Assembly (NCBI RefSeq): GCF_022678645.1
Contig: NZ_JALBWV010000012.1
Coordinates: 62,001 to 126,000, forward strand
DNA: 64,000 bases
Direction: 5' to 3'
Source of the DNA: Saccharopolyspora soli
GTDB lineage: Bacteria > Actinomycetota > Actinomycetes > Mycobacteriales > Pseudonocardiaceae
Both the position numbers and the translations under genes were made by a program. Shown one piece after another: positions 9,873 to 19,142 of this stretch; the first letter of the stretch is position 1; each line of letters opens with the position of its first letter. Below the pieces are notes generated by a model, which ran no database searches, was not told the origin of the DNA, and was given only the letters and a program-made list of their open reading frames with translations.

Positions 9873-11018
9873 TCACGGGGTGAACGGGGGTGGTGGCGGG
9901 ACGGGGTCCGGGATCGGGGCTGTCGGGGCGTTTTGCGAGCCGCGGACGCTGATCTCGCTGTCCGGTGGCTCCGCGCAGTGCACGTTTTCGTTCGTCGGTC
10001 CCGGTGCCGTTTCGCTGCCCGGTCGCCGGGGTGTGTCCTCGTAGCCCCTGGTGCAGGCGATCGGGTTGAAGAAGTTGAGCACCAGGCCCAGGTGCCCGGT
10101 GCCATCCGGTGCCAGCGAGTGGGTGAATGAGGAGACCACCGGCAGGGCCACCAGCATCTGCTCGACCGCCGGTCCGCGCACTTCGGTGATCCGCATGGTG
10201 GTCAGCAGGTTCGCCACCACCACGCCGAAGTCGGTGCCCGCGCTGCGCAGCAGCGCATCGACCTCCTGGCTGGCCACTGGCGCCTGCTGGATGATCCGCC
10301 GCAGATCCGGGTCCGATTCCTTGAGCTGCGCGGAGATCTGGCGCAGCCCGCCGCTGAACGACACGATCTGCTCGGCCTGCTCCTGCTGGGTGCGCAGCAC
10401 GACGTCGCTGTTGGCCAGCAGACCGGTGGTCTGCGGGAGGTGCTGATCGGCCGCCGCGGTCACCGAGCTGGCCGCGTCGAGCAGGCGTTGCAGGTCGTCG
10501 CCGGTGCCGTCGAACGCGGTGCCGACCTCGTCCACGACCGTGCGCAGGTCGTCGACCGGCACGCTGCCCACCAGCCGGTCCAGGTCGACCAGCAGCGATT
10601 CCGGCGCCGGTGGCGTCTCGGTGCGGTCCTGCGCGATCACCGATCCGGCGGCGAGGTACGGGCCGCGGTCGTGTTCCGGTCGCAGGTCGAGGAACTGCTC
10701 GCCGACCGCCGAGCGGTTGGCCACCGCGGCGCGCGTGTCGGCCGGGATCGGGGGCGCGGAATCGGCGATGTGCAGGTCGACGTCGATGCCGGTGCCGGTC
10801 AGCCGCATCGCGGTGACCCGGCCGACCGACACCCCGCGGTAGGTCACCTCGGAGTTGGTGAACAGTCCGCCGGAGTCGGCCATCCGCACCGTCACGGAGT
10901 AGCCGTTGCCGCCGAAGAACCGGTCCAACCCGGCGTACTGGCCGCCGGTGTAGCCGACGCCGACCACCGCGAGGACCAGGAACAACCCCAGCCGCACCTT
11001 GGTCTTCCGCGCGAACAT
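9873..11018 (-). CDS. mce4F: Mce family protein, Mce4F position
   Basis: A 381-residue Mce protein, the sixth and last of the mce4 set. An N-terminal membrane helix (about residues 9-28) is followed by the MlaD/Mce beta domain (YSVTVRMADSGGLFTNSEVTYRGVSVGRV). A long helical region then forms the lipid-conducting needle in this family, with a proline-rich tail at the end. The ATG at 11018 sits 6 bases after GGGAGG and overlaps the upstream stop (TGATG); a GTG at 11021 is the alternative. Together the six Mce proteins and two YrbE permeases import cholesterol-type sterols in mycobacteria and rhodococci. Confidence 0.88.
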   Translation of the reverse strand: MFARKTKVRLGLFLVLAVVGVGYTGGQYAGLDRFFGGNGYSVTVRMADSGGLFTNSEVTYRGVSVGRVTAMRLTGTGIDVDLHIADSAPPIPADTRAAVANRSAVGEQFLDLRPEHDRGPYLAAGSVIAQDRTETPPAPESLLVDLDRLVGSVPVDDLRTVVDEVGTAFDGTGDDLQRLLDAASSVTAAADQHLPQTTGLLANSDVVLRTQQEQAEQIVSFSGGLRQISAQLKESDPDLRRIIQQAPVASQEVDALLRSAGTDFGVVVANLLTTMRITEVRGPAVEQMLVALPVVSSFTHSLAPDGTGHLGLVLNFFNPIACTRGYEDTPRRPGSETAPGPTNENVHCAEPPDSEISVRGSQNAPTAPIPDPVPPPPPFTP

Positions 11019-12148
11019 CACGGTCCTCCCAACTGCGGGGCGGGTATCGGCAGCGGGGGCAGGGCCGGTGCGGGCGGCGGCAGGGTCAGCCCGGACTGCC
11101 CCGAGTCGGAGAGTCCGGGGATCGGGATCAGCGGACCGGAGGAGCGGGTGAGGTTCTCCATGATGCTGCTCAGGTCCAGGTCGATCCGGACGTCGGCGTT
11201 GACGAAATCGCCCTTGAGCGGATTCATGACGTACTCCGGGAACGGGTAGGTCGCCAGGTAGCCGATGGCGTCCGGCAGCGCGTCGCCGGTGTCGGCGAGC
11301 TTCTGCAGCGTGGGGGCGAGGGCTTGCAGGTCGGCCACCATGTCGTCCCGGCTGCGGTTGACGGTCTGCACCGCGACACCGGAAAGCTGGTCCAGCGCTT
11401 GCAGCATCGCGACGAGCTGGCCGCGCTGCTGCGCCAAGGTCTGCAATCCGGGCGCCAGGCCGTCGAGTGCCCCCGCTACCGCGTCAGTCTGCCCGCGCAG
11501 GGTCGACGACAGCCGGTTGAGGCCGTCGATGGCGCGGGTGATGTTCTCCTTCTGCGCGTCCAGCCTCGTGACGGCCTCGTTGAGATTCCCCAGCAGAGCC
11601 CGGATTTCGGCCTCGTTGCCGGTGAACGCCCGGTTCAGCTCCTGCACGATGTCCTGCAACTGCGCGACCCCGCCCCCGTTGAGCAGCATCGACAGCGCAC
11701 CGAGCACTTCCTCGACCTGCGGATTGCGATTGGTGCGTGCCAGCGGGATCACCGCGCCGTCGGCCAGTTCGTCCGACGCCGCGGCTGGGGGTGCCGCGAG
11801 CTCGACGAACTTCTCCCCCAACAGGCTCGACTGCCGCAGTTGGGCGTCGGCGTTGGCGGGCAACCGGACGTCACCGCTGACCGCCATGACCACCAGTGCG
11901 GTGGTGTTGTCCTGGCTCAGCTCGATCTTCTCCACCCGTCCGACCGCGACGTCGTTGACCTTCACGCTGGCCTGCGGGACGAGGTCGAGCACGTCGGCGA
12001 AGTGCGCGGTCACCCGGTACGGGTGGTCGCCCAGTTCAGCACCACCGGGCAGCGGCGCGTTGTAGAGACCGGCGAATCCCCCTGCGGTGCAACCGGAAAC
12101 CAGCAGGGCCACGAGCAGACCGGCGACCAGCGCGCACCGTCTGGTCAT
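11018..12148 (-). CDS. mce4E: Mce family lipoprotein, Mce4E position
   Basis: A 376-residue Mce protein with a bacterial lipoprotein signal. The N-terminus is a charged MTRR, a hydrophobic stretch and the lipobox LVSGC with the lipidated cysteine at residue 20. The E-position protein of Mce operons is typically the lipoprotein, which supports the order assignment. The Mce domain follows (YRVTAHFADVLDLVPQASVKV), then helical repeats and a Pro/Leu-rich tail. The ATG at 12148 overlaps the mce4D stop (ATGA); the longer frame upstream is only the antisense of that overlap and is rejected. Confidence 0.88.
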   Translation of the reverse strand: MTRRCALVAGLLVALLVSGCTAGGFAGLYNAPLPGGAELGDHPYRVTAHFADVLDLVPQASVKVNDVAVGRVEKIELSQDNTTALVVMAVSGDVRLPANADAQLRQSSLLGEKFVELAAPPAAASDELADGAVIPLARTNRNPQVEEVLGALSMLLNGGGVAQLQDIVQELNRAFTGNEAEIRALLGNLNEAVTRLDAQKENITRAIDGLNRLSSTLRGQTDAVAGALDGLAPGLQTLAQQRGQLVAMLQALDQLSGVAVQTVNRSRDDMVADLQALAPTLQKLADTGDALPDAIGYLATYPFPEYVMNPLKGDFVNADVRIDLDLSSIMENLTRSSGPLIPIPGLSDSGQSGLTLPPPAPALPPLPIPAPQLGGP

Positions 12149-13302
12149 GGGTTTCCCCCTTGTCGAGCGGCGTCCGCCAGCGGCAGCGGTAGCGGCGGCA
12201 GTTCGCCCTGCTGGAGGTGGTGCACCGTTTCGCCGATCGACGGCAGTCGCAGCGTTCCGTCCAGCACCGGGGCCAACTTGGCGCAGGCGTCCTTCAGCTC
12301 CGCGGGCAGCGGTTCGGGCGCGCTGTGCTGGAGCAGCTTGCACACCATCAACACCGGCGGATGGGTGAGTTCGTTGAGGTGGCCGCGCACCGTGACGCTT
12401 CCGGAGGCCGCGTCGTAGGCGTTGATGAAGTTCGTCGCGCCCAGCGGCGCGACGTCGAGCACCTCGGCCAACGCCTTGCGCTGATCCACCAACGCCTGCG
12501 TCACGCCGGTCAAGTTGTCCACATTGGATGCCACGAGGTTCCTGTTGTCGTGGACGAATCGGGAGACGTCGTCGAGCGCGACCGACAGCGAACCCAGCGC
12601 GGCACCCATCTGCTCCTGTTCGCTGGCCAGGAATCCGGTCACATCGGTGACCCGCCCGTAGAACTCCTGGATCTGCCGGTCGCTGGCGGCCAGCGCGGCG
12701 GTGAACTCGTTGAGGTTGTCCACCGTGGCGAACAGATCGCCCTGGTTCTCCTGCAGGGTTCCGGCCAGGGCACCGAGTTGCCGCACCGTGGCGTTGAGGT
12801 CCTTGCCGTTGCCCTCCAGCGCGGCGGCCGAGGTGCTGAGCACGTCGGACAACGCGCCCGTGCTGTTCGCGCCATCCGGGCCGAGGGCCTGTGCGAGCGC
12901 GTTGGCGCTGCGGTACAGGTCGTCGAGTTCGGCGGGCGTGGCCGTGCGGTCCTTGGCCAGCACCGCACCGGAAACCAGCTCGGCACCGCCGGAATAGGCC
13001 GGGGTGAGCTGCACGTACCGGTCACTGACCAAGCTGGGGGCCACCACCACGGCCTTGACATCGGCCGGGATCCGGACGTCGTCCTGGACGTGCATGTCCA
13101 CCCGGACCACGTCCCCCTGCGGCACGACGCTGTCGATGTTGCCGACCTCGACACCCAGCACCCGCACGCTCGACCCGGCGTAGACGCCGACTGCCTTGTC
13201 GAAATACGCGGTGATCTGCTTGCCGGGATCGCTGAACAGCCACCACAGGCCCGTGCTGACCAGCAGCACGAGCACGCACCCCAGACCGAGCTTCTTCGCC
13301 AT
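12145..13302 (-). CDS. mce4D: Mce family protein, Mce4D position
   Basis: A 385-residue Mce protein. A single N-terminal membrane anchor (about residues 5-23) is followed by the Mce domain (QITAYFDKAVGVYAGSSVRVLGVEVG) and a long run of amphipathic helices. The ATG at 13302 is preceded by CGGAGGTGG and overlaps the mce4C stop (TGATG). It is one of six paralogues in strict order. No residue identifies its own lipid contact; function follows from the operon. Confidence 0.86.
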   Translation of the reverse strand: MAKKLGLGCVLVLLVSTGLWWLFSDPGKQITAYFDKAVGVYAGSSVRVLGVEVGNIDSVVPQGDVVRVDMHVQDDVRIPADVKAVVVAPSLVSDRYVQLTPAYSGGAELVSGAVLAKDRTATPAELDDLYRSANALAQALGPDGANSTGALSDVLSTSAAALEGNGKDLNATVRQLGALAGTLQENQGDLFATVDNLNEFTAALAASDRQIQEFYGRVTDVTGFLASEQEQMGAALGSLSVALDDVSRFVHDNRNLVASNVDNLTGVTQALVDQRKALAEVLDVAPLGATNFINAYDAASGSVTVRGHLNELTHPPVLMVCKLLQHSAPEPLPAELKDACAKLAPVLDGTLRLPSIGETVHHLQQGELPPLPLPLADAARQGGNP

Positions 13303-14321
13303 CAGCCACCTCCGACGGGACGGGACGGCACCGGGATCTCGCAGGACGTGGTGTTCGTCTGGAGTGGCCCGGCATTGATCGCCGGTGGGAACAGCCCGCA
13401 CAGGTAGCCGTCGAACCACCGGCCGTTGCCGACGGTGTTGTTGAAGCCGCGCACGTACGGCGCCATCGCCGCAATCGTCCGGGCCAGGTCGTCTTGGTTG
13501 CGCTGCAACATCTCGGTCAGCTGGTTGAGCTGGTCCAGGGTCGGCTGCAACTGCTGCTGGTTGTCGGCGACCAGGCCGCGCAGCTCGTCGGAGAGCCGCT
13601 GGGTTCCGGCCAGCAGCGCGGAAATCGCCTCGCGGCGGCTCTGCAGTTCGGCCAGCAGCAGGTTTCCGTCGGAGATCAACCGCTGCACCTGCGCATCGCG
13701 GTCGGCGACGATCTTGCTGACACCGCTGGCGTTCTGCAACAGGGCGGCCAACTGCTGGTCGCGCGAGGCGATGGTCCGCGACAGCTGCGACAGCCCGTCC
13801 ATCGCCTGTCCCAGGTGCTGCGGTGCGCCGCGGAAGGTCTCCGACAGCACCCGGAAGCTCTCGGCGAGCTGCTGGGTGTCGATCCGATCGGCGGTGCGGG
13901 TGAGCTGGTCCAGCGCGTCCGGGATGTCGAACGGTGCGGTGGTCCGCTCGACGGGGATCGGCTCCGCGAGCTCGTCGGCCCCTTCTGGTCGCAGCGCGAG
14001 GTACTTCTCACCGAGCAGCGTCTTGATCTCGATGCTCGCCCGGCTGCGCTCGCCCACTCGCACGCCGTCCACCCGGAACGTCACGAGCACCCGATTGCCG
14101 TCCAGCTCGACATCGGTGACCTCACCGGACTTGATCCCGGCGACCTGCACGTCGTTGCCCGCCGCGAGTCCGGCGGACTCGGTGAAGTACGCCTGGAAAG
14201 TCCGGCCGCTGCCGATCACCGGCAGGTCCTTGGCGAAGAACGCCCCCAGCGTGACCAGGGTGATCAGCACGACCGCCAGCACGCCGACGACGGCCTGGTT
14301 CCGCTCCCGCAACGGCTTCAT
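13302..14321 (-). CDS. mce4C: Mce family protein, Mce4C position
   Basis: A 339-residue Mce protein. An N-terminal helix (about residues 10-30) is followed by the Mce domain (FQAYFTESAGLAAGNDVQVAGIKSGEV), then helical repeats rich in Gln and Leu (for example NQQQLQPTLDQLNQLTEML), which fits the coiled needle region. It ends with a short Cys-containing segment (GYLCGLFPPAIN, TTSCEIP). The ATG at 14321 overlaps the mce4B stop and follows GAGAGGTG. Confidence 0.86.
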   Translation of the reverse strand: MKPLRERNQAVVGVLAVVLITLVTLGAFFAKDLPVIGSGRTFQAYFTESAGLAAGNDVQVAGIKSGEVTDVELDGNRVLVTFRVDGVRVGERSRASIEIKTLLGEKYLALRPEGADELAEPIPVERTTAPFDIPDALDQLTRTADRIDTQQLAESFRVLSETFRGAPQHLGQAMDGLSQLSRTIASRDQQLAALLQNASGVSKIVADRDAQVQRLISDGNLLLAELQSRREAISALLAGTQRLSDELRGLVADNQQQLQPTLDQLNQLTEMLQRNQDDLARTIAAMAPYVRGFNNTVGNGRWFDGYLCGLFPPAINAGPLQTNTTSCEIPVPSRPVGGG

Positions 14322-15352
14322 GACTTGCACCTCTCCGGCATCTCCGACGCCGGGACGGGCACGATCGGAACGGTGATGTTCAGCTCGGAAATCCCGACCG
14401 TTCCCGAGATCCGGCACAGGTAGAAGTTGAACCAGCTGCCGTAGCTGACGGTCCGGGTCAACGAGTTCAACCGGTCCGGAATCGTCTGCAGGTCGCGCTC
14501 CAGCTTCGGCTGCTCGGCGTTGAGGACGGTGGTCACCCGGTTCAGCTCGGCGATGCTGCTCCGCAACGGTGGTCGCGCCTGTTCCAACAGTCCGGCCGTG
14601 GTGTGCGAGAGCTCGTCGAGCGCGGCGATGGCTTCGCCGATCGGTTGCCGCGCTTCGGCGAATCCGCTGGTCAGCTGCTGCATCGCGGTGATCAGCTCGC
14701 CTAGTTGCGGGCCGCGGGCGTTGACCGTGCCCAGCACCGCGTTGAGGTTGTCGATCACTTGGCCGATCACTTCGTCCTTGCGCGCGAGCGTTGAGGTCAG
14801 CGATGCGGTGTGGGCCAGCAGGCTGTCCACCGTACCGGCCTCGCCCTGCAAGACCTGGACGATCTCGGCCGACAACTGGTTGACGTCCTGCGGCGAAAGC
14901 GCCTGGAACAGCGGCTTGAACCCGTTGAACAGCGCCGTGAGGTTCAGCGCCGGATGGGTGCGCTCCAGCGGGATCTCGCCGCCCGGCGGCAGCACGTCGG
15001 CCGGATCGCGCAGCGGGGCGTCCAGCGCCAAGTACCGCTGCCCGGCGAGGTTGCGGTACTTGACGGTCGCCGCCGCGTCGCGCGGAAGCCGCCGCTGCGC
15101 ATCGATGTCGAAGTGCACCAGGGCGAATCTGCCGTCGACGACTTCCAGTTCGGTCACCCGGCCGACCTTCACCCCGGCGATCCGCACGTCGTCGCCGACG
15201 TCCAGGCCGGATGCGTCGGCGAACCGGGCGCGGTAGGACTCGGTTGAACTGGCGGTGGAGGCGGCGATGGTCATCGCGAGCACGCCGGTGAGCGTGATCG
15301 TGACCACGGCGAACAGCAGCAGTTTGATCAGTGGGGCGGTGATCGACCTCAT
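14318..15352 (-). CDS. mce4B: Mce family protein, Mce4B position
   Basis: A 344-residue Mce protein. It has an N-terminal membrane helix (MRSITAPLIKLLLFAVVTI and onward), an Mce domain with SYRARFADASGLDVGDDVRIAG, and long helices ending in FNFYLCRISG, a cysteine motif shared with the C-position protein (GYLCGLFPP). The ATG at 15352 follows GGAGGTG and overlaps the mce4A stop. The paired cysteine motifs in 4B and 4C may form disulphides outside the membrane (inference). Confidence 0.86.
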   Translation of the reverse strand: MRSITAPLIKLLLFAVVTITLTGVLAMTIAASTASSTESYRARFADASGLDVGDDVRIAGVKVGRVTELEVVDGRFALVHFDIDAQRRLPRDAAATVKYRNLAGQRYLALDAPLRDPADVLPPGGEIPLERTHPALNLTALFNGFKPLFQALSPQDVNQLSAEIVQVLQGEAGTVDSLLAHTASLTSTLARKDEVIGQVIDNLNAVLGTVNARGPQLGELITAMQQLTSGFAEARQPIGEAIAALDELSHTTAGLLEQARPPLRSSIAELNRVTTVLNAEQPKLERDLQTIPDRLNSLTRTVSYGSWFNFYLCRISGTVGISELNITVPIVPVPASEMPERCKS

Positions 15353-16674
15353 CGCACCGTCACCTCCGCCCCGCGGTACAGCGGCCCGATGAGAAGTCCG
15401 CTCCAGTCCGGCACATCCGCCCGTTGAACGCCCAACTGCGGTGCCAGCAGCGCGGACAGCAGATCCCGCTCGGCCGGTGAGTTCACCAACGACTGCGGGG
15501 TGGTCGATGCCGGTACCTGGTTCCACGGGAACACTTCGTCCCGGTCGCGCGGCGGTTCGGGGAACGTGGAGCCGTCCTGCACCGGACCGCCCGGCGGGTA
15601 CTGCGGGAAGGTGTCCGGCGGCTCGACCCACGGGTAGCAGCGCGGCCCCCGCTGGTCCAGGTAGCGGGGCGCGTCCACACCGGGCAGGTACTTGCCCCGG
15701 CTGCCGGTGATCTCGATGGTGAACTTGGCGATCTCCGGGTTCTCCGATCCCTTCCCGAAGGACGCCTCGGCATTCGGTATCGAGTCCGCGAACTGCTTGA
15801 GCATGCATGGGTATTCCGGCGCGTACTCGGCGAGCAGTTCCAAAGTGGACCTCGACGTGCCGGTGAGGTTGATCAGGTTGTCCTTGTTCAGGTCCAGGAA
15901 CCGGTGCAGGTCGTTCGCGCTGCCGGTGACGGTGCCGAGCATCGTCTCCAGCGCGGCGCGCTGCTCGGCGATCGTCCTGCTGGTCGTGGTCAGGTCGCTG
16001 AGCGCCTGCGTCAGGTCGGGGGCGGCTTGGTCGTAGGTGTCGGCCACCTCGTCGATGCGCGCGATGACCGATTCGAGCTTCGGCAGCGACGGGTTCATCC
16101 GCGCCAGGTAGCCGTCGAGCTGCACCAACGTGTCGCCGAGCTGTTCGCCACGGCCGTCCAACGCCTGCGACACGGCGCTCAACGTCGTCGAGAGCTTTTC
16201 CGGTTGCACCGCTTGCAGAACCGGTAGCAGATCGTCGAGCACCCGCTCGATCTCGATCGCCGAGGCGCTGCGGTCCTGCGGGATGACATCGCCGGACGCC
16301 AGCCTCCGCGAATCCGGATTCCGCGGGATCTGCAAGGAGACGTAGCGTTCCCCGAACAGCGTCTTGGGCAGCAGCCGGGCCGACGCGCTCGCCGGGATCA
16401 GCTCCGCCTGGTCCGGCTGCAACGCCAGGTCCAGCACCGCGTGGTCCCCGGCTGCCCGCACGTCGCGCACCTCACCCACCACCACGCCGCGCACCTTGAC
16501 GTCGGCACCGACCCGCATCTGGTTGCCGATCCGGTCGGTCTCCAGGCTGACCGCCACGACCGGCGTGAACACCTTGCGGTAGGCGGCGATGGTGCCCGCG
16601 AAGAACAACCCGGCCGCCACCAGGAACGCCACCCCGAGCGCCTGGTACCGGCGCCTGCTCCACCCCGGCCTCAT
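15349..16674 (-). CDS. mce4A: Mce family protein, Mce4A position
   Basis: A 441-residue Mce protein, the first and longest of the set. It has a basic N-terminus (MRPGWSRRRY), a membrane helix, the Mce domain (VVAVSLETDRIGNQMRVGADVKVRG), a helical region, and an extended C-terminal tail rich in Pro and Asp that carries extra cysteines. The ATG at 16674 overlaps the yrbE4B stop. In Mycobacterium tuberculosis Mce4A is the A subunit of the cholesterol importer; the same role is inferred here. Confidence 0.87.
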   Translation of the reverse strand: MRPGWSRRRYQALGVAFLVAAGLFFAGTIAAYRKVFTPVVAVSLETDRIGNQMRVGADVKVRGVVVGEVRDVRAAGDHAVLDLALQPDQAELIPASASARLLPKTLFGERYVSLQIPRNPDSRRLASGDVIPQDRSASAIEIERVLDDLLPVLQAVQPEKLSTTLSAVSQALDGRGEQLGDTLVQLDGYLARMNPSLPKLESVIARIDEVADTYDQAAPDLTQALSDLTTTSRTIAEQRAALETMLGTVTGSANDLHRFLDLNKDNLINLTGTSRSTLELLAEYAPEYPCMLKQFADSIPNAEASFGKGSENPEIAKFTIEITGSRGKYLPGVDAPRYLDQRGPRCYPWVEPPDTFPQYPPGGPVQDGSTFPEPPRDRDEVFPWNQVPASTTPQSLVNSPAERDLLSALLAPQLGVQRADVPDWSGLLIGPLYRGAEVTVR

Positions 16675-17525
16675 CCCGAGATCCGAACTGTCGTGGTGGA
16701 TCCCCAGATGGCCAGGCTGAGGAAGAAGTCCAACACCGCGACCAGCACGATCGAGGTGCGCACCGCACGGCCCACCGCGACCCCCACACCGGCCGGTCCG
16801 CCGCGTGCGGTGTAGCCGTAGTAGCAGTGCGTCAGGATCACCGCGATGCTGAACACGATCACCTTGCCGAACGACCAAAGCACGTCCTGCGGCGGCAGGA
16901 ACAGGTGGAAGTAGTGGTCGTAGGTGCCCGCCGACTGGCCGTAGAACCACACGGTGATCTGCCGGGAGGCGAGGTAGGAGCCGAGCAGGCCCACCACGTA
17001 CAGCGGAATCACCGCCGCCACCCCGGCCAGCACCCGGCTGGTCACCAGGTACGGCACGGTGCGCACACCCATCACCTCCAGCGCGTCGATCTCGTCGGAG
17101 ATCCGCATCGCGCCCAGCTGCGCGGTGAACCCGCAACCGACGGTCGCCGACAGCGCCAGGCCCGCCGACAGCGGCGCGACTTCGCGGGTGTCGAAGTAGG
17201 CGGCCACGAACCCGGTCAGCGCCGAGGTGCCGAGCTGGTTCAGCGAGGAATAGCCCTGCAATCCCACGACCGCACCGGTGGCCACCGTCATGCCGATCAT
17301 GACGCCGAGCGTGCCGCCGATGACGGCCAGCGCACCGCTGCCGAACACGACCTCGGTCAGCAGCCGGGCGGTCTCGCGGGAGTATCGGCGCAGCGTCACC
17401 GGCGCCAGGGCGAGAGCGCGCAGGTAGAACGAGAGCTGCCAGCCCAGGTCGGCCAGCGCGTCGCCGGGCCCGCTGGTGATCCGCCGCCGCGCCGGGGACG
17501 CGGCGGCCGGGTCGACGACGGCCAT
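16671..17525 (-). CDS. yrbE4B: YrbE4B permease of the Mce4 importer
   Basis: A 284-residue MlaE/YrbE-type integral membrane protein with about five to six helices. It has the conserved permease segment VGCGFTAQLGAMRISDEIDALEVMGV (residues about 135-160), whose E-x-D-A-L motif contacts the ATPase in this family. It pairs with YrbE4A as the membrane channel of the Mce4 ABC-like transporter. The ATPase (Mkl/MceG type) is not in this window, as is usual for actinobacterial mce operons. The ATG at 17525 lies 4 bp from the yrbE4A stop. Confidence 0.9.
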   Translation of the reverse strand: MAVVDPAAASPARRRITSGPGDALADLGWQLSFYLRALALAPVTLRRYSRETARLLTEVVFGSGALAVIGGTLGVMIGMTVATGAVVGLQGYSSLNQLGTSALTGFVAAYFDTREVAPLSAGLALSATVGCGFTAQLGAMRISDEIDALEVMGVRTVPYLVTSRVLAGVAAVIPLYVVGLLGSYLASRQITVWFYGQSAGTYDHYFHLFLPPQDVLWSFGKVIVFSIAVILTHCYYGYTARGGPAGVGVAVGRAVRTSIVLVAVLDFFLSLAIWGSTTTVRISG

Positions 17526-17529
17526 CGGC

Positions 17530-18309
17530 TCACAACCCCTTCGGTGGCACGAGTTGCAGGTAGATCCCGGTGAGCACCAGGTTGATCAGGAACAGCAGCA
17601 GGAAGGTGATCACCACGGCCTGGTTGACCGCGTCGCCGACGCCCTTCGGCCCCGCGGCCGGGTTGAGCCCGCGGTAGGCGGCGACCACCCCGGCGACGAA
17701 CCCGTAGAGCAGCGCCTTGAACTCGCTGATCCACAGGTCGGGCAGTTGGGCGAGCGCGTTGAAGCTGGCCAGGTACGCGCCCGGCGTGCCGCCCTGCAGG
17801 ATCACGTTGAAGAAGTAGCCGCCGAGCACCCCGACGACGCTGACCATCCCGTTGAGCAGCAAGGCGACGAGCACCGCACCGAGCACCCGCGGCACGATCA
17901 GCCGCTGGATCGGCGACACCCCCAGGACCTGCAAGGCGTCGATCTCCTCGCGGATGGTGCGCGCGCCGATGTCGGCGCACATCGCCGACCCACCGGCCCC
18001 GGCAACCAGCAGCGCGGTGATCAGCGGACTGGCCTGCTGGAGGATCGCCAACGCGCTGGCGGCGCCGGTGAACGACTGCGCGCCGATCTGCTGGGTCAAC
18101 GACCCGAGCTGCATGGCGATGACGGCCCCGAACGGAATGGCCACCAAAGCGGTGGGCAGGATCGTCACACTGGCGAAGAACCAAGCCTGCTGAACGCACT
18201 CCCGCCATTGGAAGGGCCGCCGCGGAATGGCCCGCAACACCTCCCACCCCAACGTCGCCATCCGCCCAACCTGCCCAAACGCCCCCACCCCAACACCACT
18301 CACCGCCAC
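17530..18309 (-). CDS. yrbE4A: YrbE4A permease of the Mce4 importer
   Basis: A 259-residue MlaE/YrbE permease with CADIGARTIREEIDALQVLGVSP as the family signature and about six membrane helices. I chose the GTG at 18309 because GGGAGGTGG lies directly upstream and because the resulting N-terminus matches the length of the mycobacterial protein (254 residues). The ATG at 18261 would trim 16 residues and has a poor ribosome site. It is the first gene of the importer. It is separated from the upstream dehydrogenase gene by 88 bp that hold a strong palindrome. Confidence 0.88.
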   Translation of the reverse strand: MAVSGVGVGAFGQVGRMATLGWEVLRAIPRRPFQWRECVQQAWFFASVTILPTALVAIPFGAVIAMQLGSLTQQIGAQSFTGAASALAILQQASPLITALLVAGAGGSAMCADIGARTIREEIDALQVLGVSPIQRLIVPRVLGAVLVALLLNGMVSVVGVLGGYFFNVILQGGTPGAYLASFNALAQLPDLWISEFKALLYGFVAGVVAAYRGLNPAAGPKGVGDAVNQAVVITFLLLFLINLVLTGIYLQLVPPKGL

Positions 18310-18339
18310 TGCCCACCTCCCGATCCACGCTGATCCGGG

Positions 18340-18386
18340 GTGAGGGGCACCCTTGACCAAGTAAGTTGGTGAAGGGTGCCCCTCAC
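18340..18386 (-). terminator. Family-A palindrome between the SDR and yrbE4A
   Basis: Arms 18340-18360 (GTGAGGGGCACCCTTGACCAA) and 18366-18386 pair over 21 bases with one mismatch around GTAAG. It stands between two co-directional genes and so may attenuate readthrough into mce4. Confidence 0.7.
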
Positions 18387-18397
18387 TCACCACCCGT

Positions 18398-19141
18398 TCA
18401 GGCGAGTGAGTGCGTTGCCGTTGCGCCACCGTCCGCGGTGAATTCCGCGCCGGTGCAGTAGGAACTCTCATCGCTGGCGAGGAAGACCGCGAGTGCCGCG
18501 ATCTCCTCCGGTTGGCCGACCCGACCCAGTGGGACGCGCTTGCCGACGTAGTCCATCGGGACCGGGCCACCGGCCGCGTCGGAGATCATCTGGGTATCGA
18601 TCGCGCCGGGGTGCACCGAGTTGACCCGGATCCCCTTGGCGCCCAGCTCCATCGCGGCCACCTTCGTCATCCCGCGAATCGCGAACTTGCTCGCCGTGTA
18701 CGCCACCAGCAGCGGCATCCCGGCCAGACCCTCCACAGAGGACACGTTGATGATCGAGCCGCCCTCGGACATCGCCGGGATCACCTCGCGCATACCGAGG
18801 AAGGTGCCGATCTGGTTGACCCGGATGACCCGCTCGTAGTCGGCCAGGCTGGTGTCCGCCAACTCCGAGAAGTGCAGCACCCCGGCGTTGTTGACCAGCA
18901 CGTCGACCCGCCCGAGCTCGCGGGCCGCGCGTACCGCGTCGATCCAGTCGTCCTCGGAACCGACGTCCAGGTGCTGGTAGACGGCGGCGGGGCCGAGTTC
19001 ATCGGCCAACGCCGCGCCCTGTTCGTCGGCCACGTCCGCCACCAGCACCCGTGCGCCTTCGGCGACGAAGCGGCGAGCCGTCGCCGCGCCCTGTCCGCGC
19101 GCGGCACCGGTGATGATCGCGACCTTGCCCGCCAGCCGCAT
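18398..19141 (-). CDS. Short-chain dehydrogenase, hydroxysteroid dehydrogenase-like
   Basis: A 247-residue classical SDR. It has the NAD(P) motif GAARGQG (residues 12-18), NNAG, a catalytic Ser region (INVSSVEG) and YTASK (Tyr and Lys of the active site). An Asp after the second strand (VLVADVAD) favours NAD over NADP. The sequence resembles the 3-alpha/20-beta-hydroxysteroid dehydrogenase group (FabG3-like), so a steroid hydroxyl is a likely substrate in this context. The ATG lies 1 bp past the aldehyde dehydrogenase stop (TGACATG). The exact position oxidised is not known. Confidence 0.8.
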   Translation of the reverse strand: MRLAGKVAIITGAARGQGAATARRFVAEGARVLVADVADEQGAALADELGPAAVYQHLDVGSEDDWIDAVRAARELGRVDVLVNNAGVLHFSELADTSLADYERVIRVNQIGTFLGMREVIPAMSEGGSIINVSSVEGLAGMPLLVAYTASKFAIRGMTKVAAMELGAKGIRVNSVHPGAIDTQMISDAAGGPVPMDYVGKRVPLGRVGQPEEIAALAVFLASDESSYCTGAEFTADGGATATHSLA

Positions 19142-19142
19142 G

